64,000 nt of DNA from Azorhizobium doebereinerae UFLA1-100 (GTDB lineage: Bacteria > Pseudomonadota > Alphaproteobacteria > Rhizobiales > Xanthobacteraceae). The notes below the pieces were generated by a model. The model worked only from the letters and a program-made list of their open reading frames with translations, did no database searches and was not told the DNA's origin. The position numbers were made by a program, and so were the translations under genes. This document shows positions 26,238 through 35,372 of this stretch, piece by piece. The stretch is taken from positions 106,217 through 170,216 of the forward strand of contig NZ_AXBA01000015.1 in assembly GCF_000473085.1 (NCBI RefSeq), written 5' to 3'. Position 1 is the stretch's first letter. Every line of letters begins with the position of its first letter.

Positions 26238-26801
26238 TCAGACGGTGGCGCCCTTCGCCTTCGCGCGCTTCAGGTGCTCGTCGAGGCGCGGCAGGATCTC
26301 CACGAAATTGCAGGGCCGGTAGCGCACGTCGAGCTGGTTGGCGAGGATCTCGTCCCAGCCGTCGCGGCAGGCGCCCGGCGAGCCGGGCAGGCAGAAGATA
26401 TAGGTGGCGTTGGCCACGCCGGCGGTCGCCCGGCTCTGCAAGGTGGACGTGCCGATCTTCCCGAAGGAGATGATGTGGAAGACGGTGGAGAAGCCCTCCA
26501 TCCTTTTCTCGAACAAGGGCTCCACCGCCTCCGGCGTCACGTCGCGGCCGGTGAAGCCGGTGCCGCCGGTGGTGATCACCGCATCCACCGCCGGATCGTC
26601 GATCCAGGCCTGCACGGCGGCGCGGATGTCGGCCACGTCGTCGGTCACGATGCGCCGGTCGGCCAGGCGATGGCCGGCGGTGGTCAGGCGTTCCGCCAGC
26701 AGGCTGCCGGAGCGGTCGTCCTCCGGCACGCGGGTGTCGGAAATGGTTAGGACCGCGATATTGAGCGCCACGAACGGGCGCGCCGCGTCGATGCCGGGCA
26801 T
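26238..26801 (-). CDS. moaB: Molybdenum cofactor biosynthesis protein B
   Basis: The 187-residue MoaB/MogA-family protein has the molybdopterin-binding motif ITTGGTGFTGRDVTPEAVEPLF and the family end segment FCLPGSPGACRDGWDEILANQLD. It would adenylylate or bind molybdopterin during cofactor synthesis. The ATG at 26801 overlaps the stop of the metallopeptidase gene by one base. The mod genes at 53-56 kb serve the same metal but are far away. Confidence 0.93.
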   Translation of the reverse strand: MPGIDAARPFVALNIAVLTISDTRVPEDDRSGSLLAERLTTAGHRLADRRIVTDDVADIRAAVQAWIDDPAVDAVITTGGTGFTGRDVTPEAVEPLFEKRMEGFSTVFHIISFGKIGTSTLQSRATAGVANATYIFCLPGSPGACRDGWDEILANQLDVRYRPCNFVEILPRLDEHLKRAKAKGATV

Positions 26802-27670
26802 CAGATCGCTCCCTGCAAGGTGTTGCACTGCTGCATGGCGCCGGTCTTCAGCCCGCGCATGAACCAGTTCACCCGCTGCTGGGACGAGCCGTGGGTGAAG
26901 CTGTCCGGCACCACCGTGCCCTGGGCCTGCCGTTGCAGCCGGTCGTCGCCGACGGCGGCGGCGGCCTTCATGCCTTCCTCGATGTCGCCGGGCTCCAGGA
27001 TGCGGTAGCGCTCGTTGGCATGGTAGGCCCACACCCCGGCGAGACAGTCGGCCATCAATTCCGAGCGCACCGAGATGCCGTTGGCCTCGCGCTTGGTGGC
27101 GGCTTGGCGCTGGGCCTGCTGAAGCTTGGGCAGGATGCCGGTGAGGTTCTGCACGTGATGGCCCACCTCATGGGCGATCACGTAGGCTGAGGCGAAATCG
27201 CCCGGCGCCTTGAACCGGGTGGCGAGGTCGTTGAAGAAGCTGAGGTCGAGATAGACCTTCTGGTCGGTGGGGCAATAGAACGGCCCGACGGCGGCGGAAG
27301 CGTCGCCGCAGGCCGAGCGCACCTGTCCGGTGAACAGCACCATCTTCGGGTCCTGGTAGGTCTTGCCCTGGCCGCGGAAGATGTCGGTCCACACCTGCTC
27401 GGTGCTGGCCAGCACCTTGGCCGCGAACTGGCCGAGCTGGTCGTCCGGAGCGCCCATCTTGCCGGCCGGCGCGCTCTGCTGCGATCCGCTGCCCTGGATC
27501 GCCTCCAGCCCGCTGAGCAGCGTCACCGGATTGATCCCGAGCGCCCAGCCCACGAGGCCGACGATGATGATGGTGCCGATTCCCAGCCCGCCACCGCCGC
27601 CGGGGATCTGGAACCCGCCGCCGCGCCGGTCCTCCACATTGCTGCTGGGTCGGAAGTCGTCCAAACGCAT
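26801..27670 (-). CDS. ypfJ: Neutral zinc metallopeptidase, YpfJ family
   Basis: This is a 289-residue membrane-anchored protein. The N-terminus [17 protein letters not shown] is the family signature, followed by a Gly/Pro stretch and one membrane helix ([16 protein letters not shown], about residues 31-46). The zinc motif is HEVGHH near residue 167, with a downstream acidic ligand region ([10 protein letters not shown]). Four Cys are seen in the extracytoplasmic domain. The ATG at 27670 with GGGAGA before it is favoured over a GTG six codons upstream. The substrate is not known. Confidence 0.9.
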   Translation of the reverse strand: MRLDDFRPSSNVEDRRGGGFQIPGGGGGLGIGTIIIVGLVGWALGINPVTLLSGLEAIQGSGSQQSAPAGKMGAPDDQLGQFAAKVLASTEQVWTDIFRGQGKTYQDPKMVLFTGQVRSACGDASAAVGPFYCPTDQKVYLDLSFFNDLATRFKAPGDFASAYVIAHEVGHHVQNLTGILPKLQQAQRQAATKREANGISVRSELMADCLAGVWAYHANERYRILEPGDIEEGMKAAAAVGDDRLQRQAQGTVVPDSFTHGSSQQRVNWFMRGLKTGAMQQCNTLQGAI

Positions 27671-27872
27671 GTCGTTCTCCCGGGCCACCCGGGGCCCCGC
27701 TCGGACAATGCCGAAGAAGCGCCCCGGTTCACTCTCGCGCTTCGATCCCTTGGGATGGAAACACGGGCTCGCGGCGGATCAGTGGCCCCGCGCATGGCCG
27801 AGCGTCAAGCGCCCCGGCGGTGTGGCGCGCTGTCCGGTTGCCAGCGGACCGGCCGGCGGCCATTTTGGCCGC

Positions 27873-28601
27873 ATGACGGAGAAGGTGAGTCGCATCGTTC
27901 GCGCCAAAGGCGCCGGCAAGGCCGGCGGTCTGGGCTTCAAGCGCGAGCGGGCCGCCTACAAGGGCGGCTTCGCGCCGGTGGCGGGCGCGGACGAGGCGGG
28001 GCGTGGGCCGCTGGCCGGCCCGGTGGTGGCGGCCGCCGTCATCCTCGACCCCAGGCGCGTGCCCGCCGGCCTCGACGATTCCAAGAAGCTCACGCGCGAG
28101 CGCCGGGAAGCGCTGTTCGCCGAGATCTGCGCCACGGCAGAAATCTCGGTGACGCTCGCCCCGCCATGGCGCATCGATCGCGACAACATCCGGCAAGCCA
28201 CCTTGTGGGCGCTGGCCAATGCGGTGCACGGGCTGCCCTGCGTGCCGCAACTCGTCTTCGTCGACGGCAACGACCGGCCGCCCTTGTCCTGCCAAGTGGA
28301 GATGGTGATCGGCGGGGATGGGTTGATCGCCTCCATCGCCGCCGCCTCCATCGTCGCCAAGGTGACGCGCGACCGGCTGATGACCGGCCTTGGCGCCGCC
28401 TTTCCCGGCTACGGCTTCGAACGGCACATGGGCTATGGCACCGCCGAGCACGGGGCGGCACTGCGCCGGCTCGGCCCCTGCCGCCACCACCGCACCTCCT
28501 TTGCGCCGGTGCGGGCGCAGCAACTGGCGCTGTTCGAGCCGGACGCGATGCCGGCAGGCGATGCCGCCGCGGTCGACCCCGCCGTCGAGCCCGCCCTCTG
28601 A
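27873..28601 (+). CDS. rnhB: Ribonuclease HII
   Basis: RNase HII removes ribonucleotides and RNA primers from DNA duplexes. The 242-residue protein has the catalytic Asp-Glu in [19 protein letters not shown], Asp in FVDGNDRPP, and Asp in [13 protein letters not shown], followed by HMGYGTAEH and HHRTSFAPV. The N-terminus has an extra basic stretch of about 35 residues before the domain, and the C-terminus an acidic Ala/Pro tail. The ATG at 27873 is the first good one; its ribosome site is weak. It is divergent from the metallopeptidase gene. Confidence 0.94.
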   Translation: MTEKVSRIVRAKGAGKAGGLGFKRERAAYKGGFAPVAGADEAGRGPLAGPVVAAAVILDPRRVPAGLDDSKKLTRERREALFAEICATAEISVTLAPPWRIDRDNIRQATLWALANAVHGLPCVPQLVFVDGNDRPPLSCQVEMVIGGDGLIASIAAASIVAKVTRDRLMTGLGAAFPGYGFERHMGYGTAEHGAALRRLGPCRHHRTSFAPVRAQQLALFEPDAMPAGDAAAVDPAVEPAL

Positions 28602-28705
28602 CCCCATGAAACGGCGGCGAACCGCCGGGATCTGTCCAAAAAGTTCCATCGCCCCGCCCGGCGCCGCTGCTATGGTACCTTAGATAGCCGCGGGCGAGGT
28701 TGGTT

Positions 28706-29890
28706 GTGCGTAGTGTTTTCGAGTACAGGCGGCGGATCGCCTCCCGAGGCGTCGGCCTGTTGATGCTGGCCGCCTGCATGGTGTCCCTGGCGGGCTGCGC
28801 GTCGCGACCCGGCCCCGATTCCCTCCTCCCCACCACGGCGGAAGCGCCCGGCGCCACCAAGCAGGTGGTGCTCGTCGCCACCACGCGGGCGCGGGACGCC
28901 AAGGCCGGCACGCTGTTCGGCGGCGAGCGCGCCTCCGACCTGGACTTCGCCACCGTCGACCTGTCCGTCCCGCCGACCCACAAGGCCGGGGCGATCGAGT
29001 TTCCGAGCCAGGCGCCGGGCAATCCGGCCACCGACATGGTCGTGCACGAGGCGATCTATCGCGACACCGAGCAGGATTTCGTCCGCGACCTCAACGCTCA
29101 GCTTGCCAGGCTGCCGGCCGGCCAGCGCAAGGTGCTGGTGTTCGTGCACGGCTACAACACCACCTTCTCCGAGGCGCTCTACCGCCTGACCCAGATCGCC
29201 TACGACGCCAAGACGCCGGGCGTGCCGGTGCTGTTCTCCTGGGCTTCGCGCGGCAAGACCGAGGACTACGTCTACGACAACAACAGCGCCACCGCCGCCC
29301 GCGACAATCTGGAGCGCACGCTCGGCCTCGTCGCCGCCAGCAATGCGGAGGAGATCACCATCCTGGCCCACTCCATGGGCAATTGGGTCACCGTGGAGGC
29401 GCTGCGGCAGATGAAGATCTCCGGCCGGATGATCCCATCCAAGCGGATCGGAAACGTGATCCTGGCCGCCCCGGACATCGACGTGGACGTGTTCAAGACC
29501 CAGCTCCGCCGCTTCGGCAAGCCGGAGAAGCCGTTCATCGTCATCGTCTCGCGTGACGACAAGGCGCTGGGGATTTCCGACTTCCTCGCCGGCGGCAAGC
29601 TCCGCCTCGGCAACTATACCAATGATGCCGAGCTGGTCAGCCTGGGCGCCATGGTGGTCGACATGAGCAATGTGAAGGCCATGGACGACATGAACCACGG
29701 CAAGTTCGCCCAGCTGATCGGGCAGGGCGGGAAGATGCGCGAGGAGCTGGAAAAGGAAATGGCTGCGAACGGGGGCGCCGTTCCCAGCCAGATCAATGTG
29801 GATGGCGTGCGCATCAGCGGCATCGATGCCCGGATTGCCGCCTCCGCCGCTCAGAAAGCCTCCGAGCAGCAGAAACCCTCCGGCCAGTAG
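28706..29890 (+). CDS. Lipoprotein alpha/beta hydrolase (DUF900 family)
   Basis: This is a 394-residue predicted lipoprotein, with signal peptide and lipobox LAGC near residue 30 (MVSLAGCASRPG). The DUF900 hydrolase core follows: VFVHGYNTTFSEAL (oxyanion loop), catalytic Ser in LAHSMGNWVTVEALRQ, Asp in SRDDKALG, and a His in MNHGKFAQL. It should be an envelope-bound esterase or lipase-like enzyme with unknown substrate. GAGG stands 7 bases before the GTG at 28706; a TTG two codons earlier is too close to it. The end is Ala/Gln-rich. Confidence 0.85.
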   Translation: MRSVFEYRRRIASRGVGLLMLAACMVSLAGCASRPGPDSLLPTTAEAPGATKQVVLVATTRARDAKAGTLFGGERASDLDFATVDLSVPPTHKAGAIEFPSQAPGNPATDMVVHEAIYRDTEQDFVRDLNAQLARLPAGQRKVLVFVHGYNTTFSEALYRLTQIAYDAKTPGVPVLFSWASRGKTEDYVYDNNSATAARDNLERTLGLVAASNAEEITILAHSMGNWVTVEALRQMKISGRMIPSKRIGNVILAAPDIDVDVFKTQLRRFGKPEKPFIVIVSRDDKALGISDFLAGGKLRLGNYTNDAELVSLGAMVVDMSNVKAMDDMNHGKFAQLIGQGGKMREELEKEMAANGGAVPSQINVDGVRISGIDARIAASAAQKASEQQKPSGQ

Positions 29891-29908
29891 GCCGGAGAGT
29901 TTTGGCGC

Positions 29909-30382
29909 TCACCGTGCCAGCGCCTGCCCCTTGCGCCAGGCGTCGATGGCGATGACCAGCGAGGTGAAGCCCCAGAACAGGAGATATTCGACGCCGCCCC
30001 TGGCCCAGTACCAGCCCAGCCCCTTGGTCTGGATGATGGCATAGGCCGCGACCATCATGCAGCCGAACGAGACGAGGCCAATCCAGCGGGTGAACAGGCC
30101 GAAGGTCAGGCAGATGAACGACAGGCTCTCGAAGGTGATGGACAGGCCAAGGAACAGCGGCGCGGGCACCAGCCCTGCCTTGGTGAAGAACACCAGCGAA
30201 CTGTCGATGCCGGCGAGCTTCTGGATGACGTGGGGCAGATAGAACAGGCCGGCGATGATCCGCACCATATTCATGCCGTCCGTCAGCGCGAAGCGGTTCG
30301 GAAGGACAACCGGCCCGATCAGCCGCCGCAATAAGGCACCGTTTCCGGCTGGTGCGCTGCCGGTGGAAAGGCCGATGGACAT
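29909..30382 (-). CDS. DoxX family membrane protein
   Basis: The 157-residue protein has four membrane helices (IIAGLFYLPHVIQKLAG, LFLGLSITFESLSFICLTFG, WIGLVSFGCMMVAAYAII and EYLLFWGFTSLVIAIDA) in the DoxX/DoxD arrangement. The family is linked to terminal oxidases or redox stress in some bacteria, but no role can be assigned here. GGAGAA precedes the ATG. It is convergent with the lipoprotein hydrolase gene. Confidence 0.82.
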   Translation of the reverse strand: MSIGLSTGSAPAGNGALLRRLIGPVVLPNRFALTDGMNMVRIIAGLFYLPHVIQKLAGIDSSLVFFTKAGLVPAPLFLGLSITFESLSFICLTFGLFTRWIGLVSFGCMMVAAYAIIQTKGLGWYWARGGVEYLLFWGFTSLVIAIDAWRKGQALAR

Positions 30383-30471
30383 TGGATTTTCTCCGCTTTC
30401 TCGATGAGCGGACGTTGCGCCGAACCGTCAAGCCGACGTTTGACGCAGCGCAAAAAATGGCGAGAATGTGT

Positions 30472-31533
30472 TCACGAAATCTCGACCGGCGCCCATAGCA
30501 CGTCCTCGATGCGCCGCGCCCCGCTCGCCAGCATGGCCAGGCGGTCGAAGCCGAGGGCGCAGCCGCTTGCGGGCGGCATGGCACCGAGAGCGTCGAGAAA
30601 GGCTTCGTCGATGGGATAGCGCTCGCCATAGAGGCGGGCCTTCTCGTCCATCTCGATGACGAAGCGCCGCCGCTGCTCCGCCGGATCGGTGAGTTCACCG
30701 AACGCATTGGCCAGCTCGACACCGCAGGCATAGAGCTCGAACCGCTCGGCGACGCGCGGGTCCGCTGGCTTGGGGCGGGCGAGGGCGGCCTCGCTGGTGG
30801 GATATTCGCACAAGAGCGTCGGCACGCCGTCGCCGAGGCGCGGCTCCACCTTTTCCACGAGGATGCGGGAGAACACGTCCGCCCAGGTGTCGTCCGCCGC
30901 CACCCGGATGCCCGCCGCCCGCGCCGCGGCGGCGAGGGGAGCGGCTTCCGGCTCTTCGCCAGGGGGGGCAAGGAGCGGCAGCAGGTCGATGCCCGCGAAC
31001 CGGCCGAACGCCTCGGCCAGGGTCAGCCGTTCCGGCGTGGCGGACGGATCGCAGGTCCGCCCGCGGAACCGGAACTCCCGTACCCCGCCCGCCTGCGCGG
31101 CGCACGCCAGCAGCCGGGCGCAATCGGCCATCAGCGTCTCGTAGGGGGCTCGGGCGCGGTACCATTCCAGCATGGTGAACTCGGGATGGTGGGTCGCCCC
31201 GCGTTCCCGGTCCCGGAACACGCGGGCCATCTCGAAGATCCGCGTCTCGCCCGCCGCCAGCAGCTTCTTGGCGGCGAATTCCGGCGAGGTGCGCAGATAA
31301 TAAGGCGACGTCTCGCCCCCGGGGCTGCGCCAGTGGGTGAGGAAGGCGTGCAGATGCGCCTCGTTGCCCGGCGAGCGCTGGAGCACCGGCGTCTCCACCT
31401 CGATGAAGCCCTCGTCCGCGAAATAGGCCCGGACCGCCGCGGCGATGCGGCCACGGGCCAGCAGGAACGGCCGGCGGTCCTGGTGCACGGACGGTGTCCA
31501 CCAGGGGCTGGCGGGGGGGGACGGGTTTGACAT
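30472..31533 (-). CDS. epmA: EF-P lysine lysyltransferase
   Basis: This 353-residue class II lysyl-tRNA-synthetase-like protein lacks the tRNA-binding N-domain. Seen are FIEVETPVLQRSPGNEAH, FEMARVFRDRERGATHHPEF with TMLEWYRA (motif 2), and GCALGFDRLAML (motif 3). EpmA attaches beta-lysine to elongation factor P. The efp gene is directly divergent, 150 bases away, so enzyme and substrate share a control region. The partner aminomutase EpmB is not in the window. Confidence 0.94.
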   Translation of the reverse strand: MSNPSPPASPWWTPSVHQDRRPFLLARGRIAAAVRAYFADEGFIEVETPVLQRSPGNEAHLHAFLTHWRSPGGETSPYYLRTSPEFAAKKLLAAGETRIFEMARVFRDRERGATHHPEFTMLEWYRARAPYETLMADCARLLACAAQAGGVREFRFRGRTCDPSATPERLTLAEAFGRFAGIDLLPLLAPPGEEPEAAPLAAAARAAGIRVAADDTWADVFSRILVEKVEPRLGDGVPTLLCEYPTSEAALARPKPADPRVAERFELYACGVELANAFGELTDPAEQRRRFVIEMDEKARLYGERYPIDEAFLDALGAMPPASGCALGFDRLAMLASGARRIEDVLWAPVEIS

Positions 31534-31683
31534 GGCGGGGCTCAGGAGCGGAAATGGCCGGCGAAGGGAGCGCGGGCCTGGAAAAGCGTGGGGTGAGACT
31601 GGCGAAAACTGCGAAGATCGCTATGTTGCGCGCCGACGAAGCATTGCGGCTTGCCGCCAAAATCTGTCTGAGGAAGAGAAACC

Positions 31684-32253
31684 GTGGTCAAGGTCATCGC
31701 CAGCTCTCTGCGCAAGGGCAATGTTGTCGAGATGGACGACAAGCTCTACGTAATTCTCAGCGCCGAGAACATCCATCCCGGCAAGGGCACCCCCGTCACC
31801 CAGATGGACATGCGCCGCATCTCCGACGGCGTGAAGGTGTCCGAGCGCTACCGCACCACCGAGCAGGTGGAGCGCGCCTATGTGGAAGACCGGCCGTTTA
31901 CTTATCTTTATGAAGATAGCGACGGCTACACCTTCATGAACCCGGAAAATTACGAGCAGATCGCGGTTCCCAAGGACGTGGTGGGCGACCAGGCGGTCTA
32001 TCTCCAGGAAGGCATGGAATGCATGCTCTCCACCTATAACGGCAATGCCATCGCCATCGAGCTGCCGCAGCGCGTGGTGCTGGAGATCGTGGACACCGAG
32101 CCCACGGTGAAGGGCCAGACGGCCTCGTCCTCCTACAAGCCCGCCATGCTGTCGAACGGAGTGCGCACCATGGTCCCCCCGCATGTGGCCTCCGGCACCC
32201 GCGTGGTCATCATGACGGCGGACGCGTCCTACGTGGAACGCGCCAAGGACTGA
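31684..32253 (+). CDS. efp: Elongation factor P
   Basis: EF-P relieves ribosome stalling at proline runs. The 189-residue protein has the three-domain EF-P layout. The modification loop reads HPGKGTP with Lys34 at the tip, the residue EpmA modifies. The C-terminal [21 protein letters not shown] signature is present. The start is a GTG with GAGGAAGAG upstream. Divergent from epmA. Confidence 0.96.
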   Translation: MVKVIASSLRKGNVVEMDDKLYVILSAENIHPGKGTPVTQMDMRRISDGVKVSERYRTTEQVERAYVEDRPFTYLYEDSDGYTFMNPENYEQIAVPKDVVGDQAVYLQEGMECMLSTYNGNAIAIELPQRVVLEIVDTEPTVKGQTASSSYKPAMLSNGVRTMVPPHVASGTRVVIMTADASYVERAKD

Positions 32254-32349
32254 TCCCGCCTCCCTCCGGCGCGCCTGTTTCGCGCAGGACGGGAACCGGA
32301 GCGCGGTTTCCCCGTTGCATGTGCGTCGGGGGATAAAGGCGTTCCGGAT

Positions 32350-32766
32350 ATGGATGTTTCAGGAAAGCGGATACTGATCGTCGAAGATGAATTCCTGGTG
32401 GCCCTCGGCCTCCAGGACAATCTTCGTTCGCTCGGCTATGTGGTGATCGGGCCGGTGGTCAGCCTTGCGGACGCGCTGCGGGTGGCCGAGACCGAGCAGA
32501 TGGACGCGGCCATACTGGACGTGAACCTGCGTGGCGAACTGGTCTTCCCGGCTGCGGCGGTGCTATGCGACCGTGGCATCCCGATGATCTTCTGTAGCGG
32601 CCATATGGGCCTGTCGCGTTTTCCCGATCGCTTCTCCGACGCCATCCGGGTGCCCAAGCCCTATACAAGCGCCGGCATCGCCGCCGCCCTGCGGGACCTG
32701 CTGGACGAAGACGACGACCCCGGTCCGGAGCGGCATCCGGGGTCGGACCATTCCATGTCGTTCTGA
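32350..32766 (+). CDS. Single-domain response regulator
   Basis: The 138-residue protein is one receiver domain: acidic pair in ILIVEDEF, phospho-acceptor Asp in AILDVNLRGE near residue 57, and Lys in VPKPYTSAGI. There is no output domain, only an acidic, Pro-rich tail. Such proteins usually act as phosphate carriers or bind partners. No kinase is adjacent; it stands between efp and mutL with its own short upstream space. Confidence 0.88.
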   Translation: MDVSGKRILIVEDEFLVALGLQDNLRSLGYVVIGPVVSLADALRVAETEQMDAAILDVNLRGELVFPAAAVLCDRGIPMIFCSGHMGLSRFPDRFSDAIRVPKPYTSAGIAAALRDLLDEDDDPGPERHPGSDHSMSF

Positions 32767-32910
32767 CCGCTCCGCTTTCCCTGCCATTCCGTTGCAAGGC
32801 CCGACGCCCCGGCTGCGGGGCGGCAGCGCTTCCGCGCGCATGCCGTGTGGGATGCCTCTCCCAACCCGTCTAAGATGGCGCCATCCCATCTGGTGAGTCG
32901 TCCGCGCCCC

Positions 32911-34791
32911 ATGTCCATTCGCCGCCTGCCGCCCGTCCTCATCGACCGCATCGCCGCCGGCGAGGTGGTTGAGCGCCCGGCTGCCGTGGTGAAGGAAGTG
33001 GTGGAGAATGCGCTCGATGCCGGCGCCCGGGCGATCGAGGTGCTGGTGGACGGCGGCGGGCGCCAGCTCATCCGCGTCACCGACGACGGCGGCGGCATGT
33101 CCGCCGACGACCTGTCCCTGGCGGTGGAACGGCATGCCACCTCCAAGCTGCCCACCGAGGACCTGCTGTCGATCTCGACGCTCGGCTTCCGGGGCGAGGC
33201 CCTGCCGTCCATCGGGGCGGTGGCGCGGCTGTCCATCGCCAGCCGGCCGAAGGGCGCGCCCCATGCCTTCGAGATCCGCGTGGAAGGCGGCGTCCTCACC
33301 CCGCCCCGTCCGGCGGCGCTGAACGGCGGCACGCGGGTGGAGGTGCGCGACCTGTTCTTCGCCACGCCGGCGCGTCTCAAATTCCTGAAATCCGATCGCG
33401 CGGAATCCGCCGCAGCCATGGACGTGGTGCGCCGCCTCGCGCTCGCCCGGCCCGACGTGGCCTTCACCCTCGTCACCGACGACCGCCAGCCGCTGACCTG
33501 GGTGGCCCGCGGCGCCGACGAGGTCGGACGGGCGGCCCGCGTCGCCGACGTGCTGGGTGCCGAGGCGGGCCGCAATCTCATCCCGGTTCACGGCCTGCGG
33601 GGTGGTGTCGAACTGGTCGGCCTCGCCGGCCTGCCTACCTTCTCCAAGGCCAATTCCCTGTCGCAATTCCTGTTCGTCAACGGCCGGCCGGTGAAGGACA
33701 AGCTGCTGATGGGGGCGCTGCGTGCCGCCTATGCGGACCTCCTGCCTTCCGACCGCTATCCCGTCCTGGCCCTATTCCTCACCCTCGACCCGCGCGAGGT
33801 GGACGTGAACGTCCATCCGGCCAAGACCGAGGTGCGGTTCCGCGACGGCGGCAATGTCCGCGCCTTGCTGGTGCGCACCCTGACCGATGCGCTCGCCGCC
33901 CGGGTTCCGCGCACCGCGGCCACCATGGCCGACCGCCTCGTGGCGCTCGCCCGCGCGCCGGAGCTGGAGACGGTCGATCTGCGCGCTCCGGCTCTGCCGG
34001 GCGGGCAGGGCGGCTTCGCGCCGCGCCTCTACCGCCCCGACCCCATGCCGGCCGGTGGGTATGACTGGCGTGCCTCGCCGGCCCGCCCGCCGGATGAGCC
34101 GGGCACGGCGGCGGCCGGCTTTGCCGAGGCCGCGCAGGCAGTCTTCGACATCGGCCCGCCGTCGGTGGATGCGCGGGCCGACCGCGCGGTGCCGGAGGCC
34201 GGCGATCTCGACCGGCCGCTCGGGGCGGCACGCGCGCAGCTGCACGAGACCTATATCGTCGCCCAGACCCGCGAGGGCGTTGTGCTGGTGGATCAGCACG
34301 CCGCCCATGAGCGGCTGGTCTATGAGAAGCTGAAGGCCGCCCTGGAGCGCGACGGCGTCGGCCGCCAGGGCCTGCTGGTGCCGGCGGTGGTGGATCTCGA
34401 TCCGGCCGAGGCCGACCGGCTGGTGGAGCGCGCGGCCGATCTGGCCCAGCTCGGGCTGGTGATCGAGAGCTTCGGCATCGGCGCCGTGCTGGTGCGGGAG
34501 GTTCCCGCGCTGCTGTCCTCCGCCGACGTGACGCGGCTGGTGCGCGACGTGGCCGAGCACGCGGCGGAATGGGACGACGCTTTGCCGCTGGAGCGGCGCC
34601 TGCTGCACGTGGCCGCCACCATGGCCTGCCACGGCTCGGTGCGCGCCGGCCGTCGCCTGCGGGTGGAGGAGATGAACGCGCTGCTGCGCGAGATGGAGAC
34701 GACGCCCAATGCCGGCGAGTGCAACCACGGCCGGCCGACCTTCGTCACCTTGTCCCTTAAGGACGTGGAGAAGCTGTTCGCCCGGCGGTGA
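32911..34791 (+). CDS. mutL: DNA mismatch repair protein MutL, endonuclease type
   Basis: This is a 626-residue MutL. The N-terminal GHKL ATPase shows ENALDAGA, DDGGGMS, RHATSKL and GFRGEALPSIG. A Pro/Ala linker of about 80 residues (around 365-440) separates it from the C-terminal dimerisation domain. That domain has the nuclease motif DQHAAHERLVYEK near residue 463, ACHGSVR, and CNHGRPT at the end, the set found in MutL proteins that nick DNA themselves. This fits an organism without MutH. The ATG at 32911 matches the family start MSIRRLPPVLIDRIAAGE. Confidence 0.95.
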   Translation: MSIRRLPPVLIDRIAAGEVVERPAAVVKEVVENALDAGARAIEVLVDGGGRQLIRVTDDGGGMSADDLSLAVERHATSKLPTEDLLSISTLGFRGEALPSIGAVARLSIASRPKGAPHAFEIRVEGGVLTPPRPAALNGGTRVEVRDLFFATPARLKFLKSDRAESAAAMDVVRRLALARPDVAFTLVTDDRQPLTWVARGADEVGRAARVADVLGAEAGRNLIPVHGLRGGVELVGLAGLPTFSKANSLSQFLFVNGRPVKDKLLMGALRAAYADLLPSDRYPVLALFLTLDPREVDVNVHPAKTEVRFRDGGNVRALLVRTLTDALAARVPRTAATMADRLVALARAPELETVDLRAPALPGGQGGFAPRLYRPDPMPAGGYDWRASPARPPDEPGTAAAGFAEAAQAVFDIGPPSVDARADRAVPEAGDLDRPLGAARAQLHETYIVAQTREGVVLVDQHAAHERLVYEKLKAALERDGVGRQGLLVPAVVDLDPAEADRLVERAADLAQLGLVIESFGIGAVLVREVPALLSSADVTRLVRDVAEHAAEWDDALPLERRLLHVAATMACHGSVRAGRRLRVEEMNALLREMETTPNAGECNHGRPTFVTLSLKDVEKLFARR

Positions 34792-34800
34792 GCCGGACGA

Positions 34801-35367
34801 TCAGCCTGCGGCCGGCGGGAGCGGCTGGAGGAAGGTCAGCTCGGTGTCGTCATAGCGGCGGCGTTCGATTTCTTCGAAGCCGGCGGGCAGGACGAACGCC
34901 CCGGCCAGTTCCTCCACCACGATCAGCGCGTTGGCGGTCAGCCAGCCGCCGGCCTGGGCTGAAGCGACGGCGGCCTCCGCCAGCCCCTTGCCGTAGGGCG
35001 GGTCGCAGAACACCAGATCGTGGGGCGCTCCCGGCCCCATGTCGCCGAGCCTAGCGGCATCGCGCCGGAAGATGCGGGTGGCGCCGGTCAGACCGAGGCT
35101 CTCCACATTGGTACGGATCAGGCCGCGCGCCTCCGCCGCATCCTCCACGAACAGCGCGAAGTCGGCGCCGCGCGACAGCGCTTCAAGCCCCAGCGCGCCG
35201 GTGCCGGCGAAAAGATCGAGCACCCGGGCGCCCTGCGCGGCATCGCCATAAGCATGGGCGAGCACGTTGAACAGGGCCTCGCGCAGGCGGTCCGAGGTGG
35301 GCCGCGTGGCCTTGGAAGCGGGCGCCTCGATGGGGCGCCCGCGATGCTTGCCGCCGACGATCCGCAT
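34801..35367 (-). CDS. rsmD: 16S rRNA (guanine966-N2)-methyltransferase
   Basis: This is a 188-residue SAM-dependent methyltransferase. It starts MRIVGGKHRGR, has the SAM-binding VLDLFAGTGALGLEALSRGA, and the catalytic motif FCDPPYGKGL. It modifies G966 of 16S rRNA. It starts 5 bases after the pseudouridine synthase gene ends, so the two rRNA-modification genes are one transcript; it converges with mutL. Confidence 0.95.
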   Translation of the reverse strand: MRIVGGKHRGRPIEAPASKATRPTSDRLREALFNVLAHAYGDAAQGARVLDLFAGTGALGLEALSRGADFALFVEDAAEARGLIRTNVESLGLTGATRIFRRDAARLGDMGPGAPHDLVFCDPPYGKGLAEAAVASAQAGGWLTANALIVVEELAGAFVLPAGFEEIERRRYDDTELTFLQPLPPAAG

Positions 35368-35372
35368 CGGGA

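Noticed and set aside
28612..28627. CGGCGG/CCGCCG hairpin after rnhB as a terminator
   Set aside because: Only six GC pairs and no T-run; common by chance in this GC-rich sequence.
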